DNA of 64,000 nt from Piper betle (lineage: Eukaryota; Streptophyta; Magnoliopsida; Piperales; Piperaceae). Below are positions 49,118-61,100 of this stretch, in pieces (position 1 is the first letter of the stretch; each line of letters begins with the position of its first letter). The stretch spans positions 1-64,000 of the forward strand of contig JAURVB010003088.1 of assembly GCA_033002965.1 (NCBI GenBank). The letters are read 5' to 3'. Both the position numbers and the translations under genes were made by a program. Below the pieces are notes generated by a model that did not search any database, had not been told where the DNA came from, and saw only the letters and a program-made list of their open reading frames with translations.

Positions 49118-49189
49118 GGTAGTGGTATAGCTTAGATGGTAAGTCTTCAAATTGAAGACTTGGAAATTGTGGGTTCAATCCACGCTAAC
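49118..49189 (+). tRNA. tRNA-like sequence (tRNA pseudogene or SINE head)
   Basis: A 72-base stretch folds into a cloverleaf outline. The acceptor arms GGTAGTG/CGCTAAC pair at six of seven positions. TAGCTTAGATGG matches the Pol III A box. The anticodon arm is GTCTT-CAAATTG-AAGAC with a 7-base loop. GGGTTCAATCC resembles the B box, flanked by TGTGG/CCACG. The base before the anticodon is A instead of the invariant T, and the nominal anticodon would be AAT. I judge it a decayed tRNA or the tRNA-derived head of a SINE rather than a working gene. Confidence 0.45.
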
Positions 49190-49337
49190 TTCACTTTGCA
49201 TTTTTAAATGAGATTCTTTTGACTTTTAATCAAGCCACTTTCGAGCTCACAAACAAGCTGATTTCAAGCTCGTCAAAACTAAACAGTATAAGTATATTCG
49301 AGTTTGAGTCGAACACGAACACATATATTTGTATGGT
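49190..49337. other. Unassigned AT-rich DNA after the tRNA-like sequence
   Basis: It contains CTTTCGAGCTCACAAAC and repeated AAGCTCG-type words, but no gene or clear element. If the tRNA-like part is a SINE head, this could be its body. Confidence 0.3.
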
Positions 49338-50574
49338 ATAATAAATATATTATTTTATTATTAGAGTATTATTTATGTTCATGTATTCATTACTTATCTA
49401 AAAATGTATGATTGGATTCCTTGTTTATTTATTTATTAATTATTATTATTATCACTTGTTTATTATTAGAGTATATATGATTCCTTCTTTAGTTATATGT
49501 TTGTTAGCAGTGTTTCCTTTATAAGATGTATTAATGATATAACCCACACCACCAGCATGCATCATGTATAAATGTTAGTATTTTATTTAGTAATGAGTTT
49601 CAATATAGGTTACGGAGTCTAAGCTCACCATATATGTGACGAAGTAGTTCGAGCTTGGACCACAGGTCCATAGGACTCTCCCTCTCTGCTTGGCTCCTTA
49701 CTTGTCGACTTTAATTGTGTTTTATACATAGGACGACATCGGCAGTATTTTAATGCATCCCTCCGATGTTGGGTCATTTAGCTGTGTTTTCTATGCATGT
49801 TTAATAAAACTAAAAGAATGAGATCCCTTGTTGGTTTTAGAACTGAAACTCTAGAAAAATATAATACGAGCCTCTTTCCAAAGCATATTATATTAGCACA
49901 CGCATTTTTTTATTTTATGAATAAGGGAGTGAGCGGTATGGAGATATGTATGAATCGCACTAGTACTCCTTCAACCCTGTGGTAGTGCGGTGTATGAGGG
50001 TACTAAATAATGCAGCCCATTTTCAAAATTTGTGGCACTAACTTAACTGTTCCTTTTGCCACTCAAGTACCATGGCGGGTGATATGGAAGATATGTGGAT
50101 GTAAGCATTGTATTATGAATATGATTATGAGCGCATGCGAGCTGGCACTTGCTTAAGTATGTTTTCTTACCGCCCAATGTGAGGCATTTTTGAAGGTTTA
50201 TAAGTTTTCGTGGGTATTGGAATACCATTTGCAAGATTGTATTATTTATTTTTTATACCAGTAACACTCATTATTGACATTTTTCATATAATATATGTAT
50301 GTCTTGCAAATTCTGAGTCGACTTTGGTGGAAGAACAGATAAATGCTACACACACTTAAGCTCAGCGCATTTATTTCTTTTCTTACTTTTACTTATATTT
50401 GATGTGTTTTAATGCCTATTTAATAATGTCTTCCTTTCTCATGAAACTAAGAGGGTCGTTTCGATCTATTTCATTGATCGAGTTGTACCGACTGACAACT
50501 TTAAACATGACTTGACTCGATTGTAACATTTCTAATTCAGTTCTTAAGGGAACTGAAATCAGGGTGTTACAATG
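49338..50574 (+). repeat. LTR-A fragment (3' part)
   Basis: Equivalent to about 14250-15455 of the solo LTR: TAGGACTCTCCC, ATAGGACGACATCGG, GAATGAGATCCCTTG, an AGTAACACTCATTATTGACA-like block, and the end GGGTGTTACA at 50574. A second LTR-A piece follows without a gap. Confidence 0.75.
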
Positions 50575-52329
50575 ATCCTTATGCATTGGCCATCGATCCT
50601 GATCGACAGCGACCCTAGCCGTGCCGCTGTCGGCATTGTCCTATGACGGGCACCGCTGTCCCCCTTCCAACATGTTTGCTTGTGTAGCGTCCAATGTCCG
50701 ACTGCCCACGTTCGTATCCACCTGACCGTGCCGGGTTCGCTAGCCCGCTTGGCTGTGCCTGACCCTGCTAGTCTGAACCTGTGTTTGTGTCCATCACTCC
50801 AGACCTGCCCAGCAGTTTATTCAACTTGACCATGCTGACTCAGCCCAAGTGGCTCTGGTTCAACATGGTTCGGTTCGGTTTAGTCATTTTCGGCCCATTT
50901 TCGACTGTTTCTCAACTGTTATTGGTAATTCGAGAACTCTTACATTAGTTTGGATGAATATTCATATTGTTTAGCATGTTTGGATGTTATGAGTATTTTC
51001 TTTATTTATTAATTATTTTATTTATTTATTTATTTATTCATGATTATTCATTTCTTATTATTTATATATTTGTTGACTATGATGAATGATTATGTGACTA
51101 ATTATTGTTATTGATAGTGTATATATTCATAGATATTATTTCTGTTAATGTTTATCTTATTTTATTTATTTAATTGATTGATTATTAGTTATTTCTTACT
51201 CGTGTTATTATTTATACGCATCTAAGCATATGTTCGTATATTTAATATTTATATTCATATTCTTCATTATTAATTAATATTAGTCATTTATTTATTTATT
51301 TATCTATTGAATTATTGAATTATTTATATATTTACTAACATGAGTATTTATGATATCTACTCTTGTTTAACTTTGTATTCATATAATATAATTACATTAT
51401 TATTTTATAATTAGAGTATTATTTATGGTCATGTATTTATTATTTATGCAATTATCTATGAGTTTTTGTTTAGTTATATGCTTATTATTTATTATTATTA
51501 TGTCTCAATTTGCTTGCCACATGTTTAGTTATAGGTTTGTTACTATTGTTTTCTTTGTTGTGATATATTGATGGTATGAGCACACTCCCGAGCATGCATA
51601 ATATAGGGATATTAGCATTTTATTTATTATTGGGTTTCGATGTTGGTTTCACATTTTTATGGATTTGACGAATAAGAGAATGAGTGGTACGGAGATATGT
51701 ATGGACCACACTAGTACTTCTTGAAACCCTAAGGTAGTGCGGTGTATGAGGGTATTGCGTAACAGAGCATATTTCTGAAATTTGTGAAACTAACTTAACT
51801 ATTCTTTTTGTCGTTCGAGTACCATGGTGGGTTAAATATAGAAGATGTGAGGGCGTAAGCGTTGTATGTATGAATATGAACACTAGCCGTGCATGCGAGC
51901 CGACACTTGCTTAAGTATGTTTGCTTACCACCCAGTGTGAGACAATCTTGAAGTTTCATAAGTTTTTGTTGGTAATGGAATACCTATTGGTGAAATTATA
52001 TTAGTTATTTTTCTAACCAGTAGCACTCATTACTAACATTTTCATATAATATATGTAGGTCTTGCAAATCCTGAGTCGACTTTGGTGGAAGGATAGATAA
52101 ATGCTACACACACTTGACCTCACTGCATTTATTTATTTTCTTACTTTTACTTTTATTTGATGTGTTTTGACGTGTATTTAACAATGTCTTTCATTCTCAT
52201 GACACCAAGCGGGTTGTTTTGATCTATTTCATTAATTGAGTCATACCAAAAAACCACTTTAAACATGATTTGACTTGATCGTAACATTTCGGATTCAGTT
52301 CTTAAGTAAACCAAAATCTGGGTGTTACA
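50575..52329 (+). repeat. 5' LTR (truncated) of LARD-like element A
   Basis: It enters LTR-A in its GC-rich section (about 50575-50900) and ends GGGTGTTACA at 52329, directly before a perfect primer site. The first ~900 bp of the LTR are missing, and an internal gap removes part near 51640 (TTGGTTTC|ACATTTTTATGG). Confidence 0.8.
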
Positions 52330-52332
52330 AGT

Positions 52333-52345
52333 TGGTATCAGAGCC
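52333..52345 (+). other. Primer binding site (initiator tRNA-Met) of element A
   Basis: TGGTATCAGAGCC, three bases after the LTR end, identical to the plant tRNA-iMet site. It proves that 50575-52329 is a 5' LTR. Confidence 0.9.
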
Positions 52346-55300
52346 ATGTCTTAGTCAACTGAGATGAAAGACTTTTGTTTTAATCCAAGTGTGTGGAGCT
52401 GTTCTTAGGCAAGTCAACAGGTATTTTATTTGGTATTTTTTTAGTGTTTATAGAAATTATGAGATGGATATGAGATCATGATTTTTGTAGATGCCAACAT
52501 AGATCTCATAGGCATGCATAGAGACACGTCTTCGCTTTTACTATGCCGGAGATTTGGACGACTTAAGAGTGTTCAAATATTTAGTTGCTGAAGTTGAGAA
52601 AAATAGTGATGAGGAGTAGTTGGAGCACCAGGGACGTTGTAGCACTTGTCCATCTTTTGCTTGTCACCACATTAGTCCTTCCTTGAGACATAATGTACAT
52701 TGTGTGACGAAGTTATCAGAGATGACACACATAGGGAGTTTGAAGTATGGAGACACTGGCAAAGTTAGTTGGTGCATGAGTTGGACCACTGTGTGCCCTA
52801 GACAGATTTATTAAACATAGTTTGTGGCCTACTTTGGAGAACTTGGACCTTCAGAAAGATCCCTGTGGATGAAGGATGTGGCTATGAAAGGGGAGCCATT
52901 GAAGTACATGGAGTAGTTATTGTGGAAGTAAGTGCTAAGTAGTTACCTTATCCCATAGGTGGATAACTACTTGGGGATGTTCTTAGTTTTGCACAGAGAC
53001 TGAATGTCACCACATTGAGAGCAGAGTGGGGTCAGAGATTGAGGACAAGATATATCTACGGTAATATCATCCAAGAAGAGGAAAGTTAGTTGCTCTAGAA
53101 TTATTTGGATGTGATGGTACACGATTGACTTCACTAGACATCTTACATACCATTACCTTGACCTGACATCTTTGGGTCAGATGTGTATTGCAAGATAGTG
53201 TTAGTGACACTCTTATCAGGATCATTAGACAGCGTTAGTAAGTCTTTTATGAATGCATATGGACAGTCTAAAACTCATGACTTGAGTTAGAGTTTTACTA
53301 TAGCAAACCAGTTGACTCAACCGTCGGATTGAGTTAAGTCAGTTTCATGAACCACGTATTGAGTTGAGGCTAGCCGTAAGTTATGAGTGATGTGGGTCAA
53401 GTGTACCTAAATATATGATGATAATGTTGAAAAGATGGTGAGAATGAGTTATCAGAATATATGAAAGTATACAATATTTTTCTTTTTATGTATTTGATCG
53501 TAAAAATAGTTTTATGCCGAATAATGCATTTGGACGCATTATAGGGTAGTTTGAGTGGGGTTATTAGTTATAGGACATGTCATTGCATGTTATGGTGTGT
53601 AATATATTTTATGGGATTTATTACAAACTAGTTATTATTTTGACTCGAGTAGGAATCGAGTTAATACTTATTAACGAGTTTGCCACCAGAGTGTTTCTTC
53701 TCCCACCCAACACTTCCTCACCCCAAACCCAATCGCCACCGCCCCTGTGTTTGCCACTGCCATCGCCAACGCCACACTGCAGCCGATCAACGCTACCTCA
53801 TCCTGCTGTGCTATCACCATGCCGCCATCTCGCCGCCACGATGCCAGAATTGCTCCACAAGTTGTGATGCTCCCCCTGTTGATTCCCCATCATCAAGGCC
53901 ATGCCATTGCCACCGTGACGTTGACAACCACCCCCTCGACCTCCCCGACCTTTCCCCTCTACCTAGAACTTCCGCCGAGGCTGGCCGTGTGCCCGATCGG
54001 ATAGAACGACCGCTCCGGCTGAACTCATCACTGTCGTCGACCGTCATCGTCATCACTACCGTCCTCACCGTCACCACCATTTGATCGGGTTCATCAAACG
54101 GGTGCCAACGGTACCCCATACCAATACCACCTTGTCGGTCGCTAGAAAACCGCTGGGAAGCTACCGAAAAACTGCCAAAATCTGCCAGAAAATTGTCGGA
54201 ACCTGCAGGAACACCAGATTTGCTAGAATTCACCAGATCTTTCACCGAGTTCACCCAGTAGAACTTGATCGACCTTCAGACACCGCCGAGCACTGAATTC
54301 GAGCTCCGAGACGCGCAACAAAACCCTAATTGTCACTAATTGCCAACGGCGCAAGGTACCATTACCTCTGATGTAATTATTTAAAATAGATTATTATTAG
54401 CACAACAAGCTAGGATTGATTGATTGATATAATGAATGCTTGGTAGTGAATGAAATGATGGTTTGCATGACTTGTTTAATAGTGAATGGATATTAGTAAT
54501 CTAATTAACTAAAGTAAATCTGAGCATGTTAATTGACTACATCGTTTTCTTAGAAAAACATAATAAAAGTGGTATGAATAGGTTGAGGTAGAGTTATTTC
54601 TACATTGATAATTGTTGACTGTTGATCGATGCTGTTTGTGTTGTGAGTGTGTTGATCGTGATGAGTTTGATGCGTCATTCAGTTAGCGGGTGTTAGTTTT
54701 TAGATTTGATGTGTACGGACGGAGCAGGAGCTCCTCGCCTAGGCACAAGGGCACGCTTCGAGCTTCTGCCAGGTCTGTTTAGGTTTCATTCTTTGTTTTA
54801 CACTATTCTATTATGTATTTGATTTATCATGTGCAGGACGAGTTCAGTGACATTTTATCAAATCACACTTAACTCGGGCCATTTAGCCAATAGTTTTATG
54901 GATTAATAACCATCAAGGTTGAGATCCCTTGAGTCAGTTTTTGAAATTAAGATCCACCACAAGTTGCCTTCGGGCCTATTGTATAAATTTCAACCCAGAC
55001 CTATAAATGTATAGTTATAGCATTTTTAGTGAGAGATGCAATGAGGGTTATCCATGGCCACGACTTGAGATAGGGCGTGTGCTTGTCCAAGTGGGCTCTG
55101 GAGCTGGGGAGAACCCACTTCTTTCCCGAGGGAATCCTGACAACACCACCTTTGAGTTCCTCAAACCCAAAGAAGTGTGGAGGTTCATGGGTACTGCAAT
55201 GTAGTGCATGTCTAGATTTGTGGTTTCAAAGGCTACAAAAGACACATGCCTGAGAGTACTCGGCCCCTGTACTCAAGGCCAAGAGTAATATGGAGGACGT

Positions 55301-55821
55301 AGAAGGCCGAAAGGAATGAAATTGATGTCAAAAGTGATAGAGAAATGGCCAAAGTATGTGAATGAGAAAGAAAAGTGAACATTGTCGATCCAGGTCAATG
55401 GCTCCCATATATGTCCTAATGAGTGTTCTATGAGGATGATATGGATTTCTATTCAATAGGAGAGTTAGCTCTCATGTATCATATTGATATTAGTTATTTT
55501 CTAGACTGGTAACACTTGTTACTGACGGTTTTCTATATTTATGTAGGTGAGAATAGCAATGACTGAAAAATGTCGAGACAATAGATGAGCAGCATAGAAC
55601 TATGCACACATGTACCTACCATGTGTAATGTATAATGATGGTGTTTTGATGCTATGTGAATGACAATCATGTTGTGTCATACTTTAATAAAATGCCTATG
55701 AAACGAGTAGATAAATGTGAATGAATAGGGAGCCTTGGAGCTCAAACTCGGCTCAGGTGAAAACAAAAATGATAATGACTGAATGCCATGATAGATTGTT
55801 ATGTTTTATATTATTTTGATA

Positions 55822-55862
<41 letters not shown>

Positions 55863-56155
55863 CGTTATGGACAGGTTCACCCTTATTGCACTTTTAGGGG
55901 AAACTCTGTCTTTTTTCTATAGAAATAGATATTTTCCTTTCGATTTTTCATTTATTGTTTTTGCTCTATTTTTGCTTGCATGTCATGGCATGCATGTAAG
56001 ACTGCGTTAGAACCCAATTATTCAATACATACTTTGCATGTCACATCTCCATCTTAAGACGCTGAGGGTGGATCTGGGTCCACTTAACCAAATCTAGTAG
56101 ATTACCAAATGGCTCTGTCGCCGATGATATTTCTGAATTGGTTCACGAGTGAGCC

Positions 56156-57954
56156 TATAAAGACTGTGGGAAAAAAATTAATATATTCAACTCGGTCCGA
56201 AAAGAACTGAACATGTTATATTCTTTACCTGGTTGATTATTATATTTTATTATTTACCCATTTTATTATTTACCCGGTTACCCAGTTAAGTGAAATATGG
56301 GTGTTTCCACATACCCTAGCCGTCATTTTCATTTTTATAAATTTTGAAAGAGGATGTCATTTTTCACATACGGGTGTAGGGGCGTCTTCCTCACCTTAGC
56401 CACCTAGTTCTCCTCTTCCTTGCCGTTGTTTCTTCATTGCTTGGGTATCCTTCCTATCTCCCTCTTCTTCATTTTTTTGCATTCATGTCTTTTAAATTGA
56501 TAATAAGCTTGATAAACATGAGAATTAAAGTCTGAAATCAACAATAACAACTAAAACTAAACTGGAAAATGGAATTTCGCCATGGTCGACGGGTTTGAAG
56601 TTGGGAATTGATAGGCGACTGTAAACAAAGATTTCAAGGCAGCCCTCACACTCCCGACGACCTCTCTAGCTGCTGGGTCGAAGGGTGGCATCGCCTTGTC
56701 CCTGGGTTCCGATGGGTGGCGGAATTTCAGTGGTTATGGGCGGAGTTGTAGTGAGCGACGCTATGGGTTGTAGTATTTTCCCAAACTGATATAATTATAT
56801 AAAATGTTATATTTCCCCAAACTGGTAAAACTATATGAAATGTTGTATTTTCCCAAACCGGTAGCCTTGTCGGAACTAATCTCATAATGAGCTGGGACAC
56901 AATTTCTAACCTCAGAATGAACTGGGAGACCATGACTAATCTCAAAATGAATTAAGAGACCACCTAATCTCAGAATGAGCTGGGAGACAATTTCTAATCT
57001 CAGAATGAACTGGGAGACCATGACTAATCTCAAAATGAATTGGGAGACCACCTATTCTCAAAATGACCTGGGAGACAATTTCTAATCTCAGAATGAACTG
57101 GAAGACCATGACTAATCTCAAAATGAATTGGGAGACCACCTACTCTCAGAATGAGTTGGGAGACCATGACTAATGTCAAAATGAATTGGGAGACCACCTA
57201 ATCTTGGAATGAGTTGGGTGACAATTTCTAATCTCAGAATGAACTGGGAGACCATGGCTAATCTCAAAATTAATTGGGAGACCACCTAATCTCAGAATGA
57301 GGTGTGAGACAATTTTTAATTTTAGAATGAACTGGGAGACCATGACTAATCTTAAAATGAATTGGGAGAGCACCTAATCTCAGAATGAGCTGGGAGACGA
57401 TTTCTAATCTCAGAATGAGCTGGGAGATGACTTTTACTAATCTTAGAATGACCTCAGAGACAAATTACTAATCTTAGAATGACCTGAGAGACAAATTACT
57501 AATCTTAGAATGACCTGAGAGATAATTACTAAAGACTTGTGTAATAATAATAATAATAATGAGTGAAATGATAATAGGGATTATATTGACTTGTTTCATT
57601 TAATTATGCGGCTTAGCGGTTTTATCACTAACACAGAATTGCCTCCGCAGGTGAGCAGCATTGCACTGAAGAATAAAAGTGTGGTTGGTGGTTTTTACGA
57701 ACCAAGGTATGGTGAATCGATAATAAGAAAGTTGGACTTCCTTATCATTCTCTTGTGTTATAAATGTGGGCATGGGAAATGGCCCGAGACGGTGGGACGG
57801 TTATTTTATATTTTAGAGAACATGATTTATTGTTATGATTTATATTATACGTTGCAAGACTTTGTGTTGTATTTAAATTCAGGTTTTGGAATGCTACATT
57901 TACATTAACTATATTTTTAAGTAACACCCAGTCCGGTTCAGGCGGGTCGTTGCA
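56156..57954 (+). repeat. Family-C unit, copy 4 (internally deleted)
   Basis: TATAAAGACTGTGGG...GGGTCGTTGCA, flanked on both sides by GAGCC (56151-56155 and 57955-57959), an exact 5-bp TSD inside the LTR. It lacks about 1 kb of the middle present in copies 1-3; the jump is near 56765. The C-terminal third has TTATAAATGTGGGCATGGG near 57758. Confidence 0.9.
56873..57535. repeat. Minisatellite in family-C copy 4 (~30-bp unit, ~90-bp higher order)
   Basis: More than twenty units of the form CTAATCTCAGAATGA(G/A)CTGG + GAGACaattt. Three unit types (GAGACAATTT, GAGACCATGA, GAGACCACC) recur in that order. Long open frames on the minus strand here are by-products of the repeat. Confidence 0.92.
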
Positions 57955-59809
57955 GAGCCAAAATGAGGTGTTGCAAACAGAGTTAGAGAACATGATAGTA
58001 TAATATCTAGATGATATGGCCACAATGGTTAGATTTTTTAGTTAGCGTGATAGCATACGTGTGACACATAGCCATTGTTACACAAATCAGATAGTTAGTA
58101 GAGGATCATATATGCAGTTTAACTCATTTAAAGATTGGCCCCGCCAGAGAGAGATGTTTGATAGAATTTTGGCATACATGATGGGTTCAATTTGACAATA
58201 CCCTTTAGGGAAACCATGTTTTCCTTGTGCTTCGCTAGTACGATTAGGTCCTTACATTGAGATATAGGATTTAGCCTTTGCCTGGATTATACGAGGTACC
58301 TTCATGGTACTGTTTAGGACTTATAGTGTAGGTAGCTAATGACAAACCAATCTGGAGGAGACAACTTCACCCAAGCTTAGGAGCAATGTAGACAGGGACT
58401 TTAGTCTGACTGGATCATGCTGACTAGTTAGAAAGACACTACTGTATGCTCATCTTAACTCACAGCTTTGCGTGAGAGTCTACCACAACTGTAGTAGTCA
58501 TGTGAGTTAAAATTAGTGCTATAAATTGGTATAGGACGTCAGTTCACACACCACTGAAGAGCGGACGAGACATGTGTCAAACCTCATTATGAGTCCATGT
58601 AGAGTCGAGGAGAGATAGTGGTTCTTTGGGTCATTTGAACCCCACCCGTTTGGAAGTCTGTGACTAGTACGGTATCGAGGAATGCATGTCTACCATTAGA
58701 TAATTGAATTAGAACTACATAGGAGCCATCTCATTGGCTCATCATTGATTGGCTATTCTATAGGCCGACCATCTATGGCAGAGTCTAATCATGATGATCT
58801 TCGAGACATGTGCAAGGACCTACCCATATGTTTGAGCCCCAATATCCTATAAAAAGTTTTTCCATTACCCTTATCACTTAGATGGAGACCCTCACTACAT
58901 ACCTAGTAGGATTTTCTCAGCTCAGTGTACCCTCCCAGCACTCACGATGTCACTCTATGTGAGGACGAGGCACTTCATAGTTAGAGCCTAGAGTAGTGTG
59001 ACCAGTTTTTATGAGAGATCCATTCACTTGTCATGTGACCAGAGATGTCAGACAGAGTCGAGCCTCTACTTGAGTATTTTTACACTCACCCTTCTAGATA
59101 TATCAGCCCTACTTACTGCTTTTCAGATGGTTGAGATGAGTAGACATTGACTAGTGCACACGTCATAGACCAGATGAAGATCCTATAGTTCCATGCAGAG
59201 TATGTTTTCATACTCCTTGAGATATGCTGTACTTGTATGGGTGTTCTCACCTCCATTCCATCACAAAGAGCCCTCTTCAGCAGCAGTTAGTGGTCATATA
59301 GATAGTTAGTCATAGCACACAGTAGAGCTATAGCAGTTGTCCTTGTTCCATTATGGAACAGAGTGAGATACTCGACTTTGGATTGATTTAGCTAGGACCA
59401 AGTGAGCGGTCTAGTTCTTCTTAGAGGGACACCTGAGTGTTTAACCTAGACTATCGACAGTGAGTTATACAAATCATTAGGATATACACTTACTTTGTAC
59501 TAGAGTCTGCCATATGCTGTAGGACTCGCAGGACACCCTAATATAGCCATAGGACCTGGAGCAGAGTGCTCTAAGGGTACACGTAGTTGACCTATCACAT
59601 TGATGAGGATCAGGGAGACATGGGTAAATGTTAGTCCTCATACCTCGCACCGATATAGTTTTTCCTAATGTAGTTCAAACTAGATGTAGTCTTCTAGAGT
59701 ACCTACTCCACTACCCAATAGACCCTTACTGGTAAGCTTAGGTTTTTCCCCCGAGGTCATTGCATTTTAGCCCCCATAGTTTGCAGTGACCCTAGGACCT
59801 AGCCAGTGA

Positions 59810-60033
59810 CATGACTCGAGCATGGATAGTCAGTCCAGCAAGATGATTTGAGCATGCATGGTCAATCCAAGCTAGACAATTGGAGCATGCATAGTCAGTC
59901 TAGTGAGATGATTGGAGCATGCATGGTCAGTCTAGTGAGATGATTGGAGCATGCATGGTCAGTCCAGCCAAATGATTCTATCATATATGGCATGCTTCAC
60001 CAGATAATTCGATCATGTGTAGTGGGTTCAACC
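59810..60033. repeat. Tandem repeat, seven 32-bp units
   Basis: Units resemble GATGATTGGAGCATGCATGG + TCAGTCTAGTGA. The central three are almost identical and the outer ones diverged. It lies about 190 bp upstream of the 3' LTR of element A. Confidence 0.9.
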
Positions 60034-60223
60034 AGGTTATTAAGGATCTACCAAGCTTCATCAGTGTTCAGGGTTCCAGCATCTTGTTGGTCCATTTGGG
60101 TCGTGTGTAGCTATCTCTCGAAGGAGAGCTACCAGTTTGCCAAGAAGATGACATCTTCTGTTGAGTCCTTTGATTGCAGTTGATGTGAGAAATTTTGAGG
60201 ACCGAATTTTAATGAGGAAAGGT

Positions 60224-61100
60224 TGTCAAACCCAAGTTCGGGTTAGGTTTTACCATTGTAGTTTTCCCAGTTTGGGTCTGTATCGAGTTGGTTCGAACAA
60301 GCTTGAGCCAGAGTAATTTTTGAACTATGAGTATGGGCATAGATGGCCGTATGAGCATGTTATAGTAGCTGAGTATGCCCAACAAGTAGATGATAAGAGC
60401 ATGAGTTATCAGTGTATACGTGAGGTATATAGATGATTTGTATGAGTTAGTCAGGGTTTTATGCCTAAATTTTGGCCATTGAAGCATTTAGTATCCATTT
60501 GGGATTTTTGGGTATTTCATTTGCATGTAGCATATGAATTTTGGATCACTAGATTGTACCCCTGTGGGCTCAGCTTGATTGAGTTCAAGGTTCGAGGCCT
60601 ATTTAGCCTTTTTACCTCGATTCCTGCCACTAATGTCACTTTTAGGACTCAAGTCACTTTCAACTTTGGACGGTCTTGATCCGAGCTTTCCATCCATATG
60701 TATATTGCCTATACCCATAGGTGGGTCCCACTAGGCCACGAGTTGTCAAATATCCTGATCGTGCCATGTGGCAAGATCTGAGCTAAATACTCAGCCTTTA
60801 TCTTCACCTATTTATTTCCATCAAGACTTCCAATGATTTTCAAAGTTGCACCCTAGTGCCATCGACACTTCAGCTCACCGCAGGCTAGTCTTTGCCTCAC
60901 CCCTGGCCACCAGACCGGCACCACCAACGCCACCTCACGGCTGGCTTTCTATCCATACCCTTCACGACCGCAGCGGCTGCCAGCGACAGAGTTCTTAAAG
61001 CTGGTTTCCTCCGCTGCCGCCACTGTTTGAGTCTTTTTCGATGCCAGCAAGCCACATCTGGCCGATCTGACAAACCTGACAGCTTTCGCTCACTAGAAAG
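60224..61100 (+). repeat. 3' LTR of LARD-like element A, truncated
   Basis: TGTCAAACCCAAGTTCGGG follows the purine stretch and matches the LTR-A opening (TAGGTTTTACC, GCATTTAGTATCCATTTGGG, CACGAGTTGTC, CATGTGGCAAGATC). It breaks near 61100 in the GC-rich section, where inverted family-C sequence begins. Confidence 0.8.

Larger units (their letters stand above)
53267..57975 (+). repeat. Solo Tekay-type LTR carrying family-C copy 4
   Basis: It starts TCTAAAACTCATGACTTGAG (TG changed to TC) and ends GAGGTGTTGCA at 57975. The flanks are GACAG (53262-53266) and AACAG (57976-57980), a TSD with one change. The interrupted sequence around it matches element B near 24741. Its GC-rich section (about 53690-54340) has far fewer CpG than the Tekay copies. 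Without copy 4 it is about 2.9 kb. It has no primer site or polypurine tract. Confidence 0.85.
52330..60223 (+). mobile_element. Internal region of LARD-like element A (no gag-pol recognised)
   Basis: It runs from the primer site to GAGGAAAGGT before the 3' LTR. Without the solo LTR insertion (53267-57980) it is about 3.2 kb. No retroviral protein motif is visible in any frame, and stops are dense. It is homologous by eye to 19872-26630 over most of its length, in the same order. Differences include the 32-bp tandem array at 59810-60033, present only here, and the lack of the 20-bp array of element B. Confidence 0.7.

Noticed and set aside
56727..57373. Several minus-strand frames with repeated SQFILRL and HSEIRNC peptides
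   Set aside because: They are translations of the ~30-bp minisatellite in family C, not a repeat protein; there is no start context or conservation.
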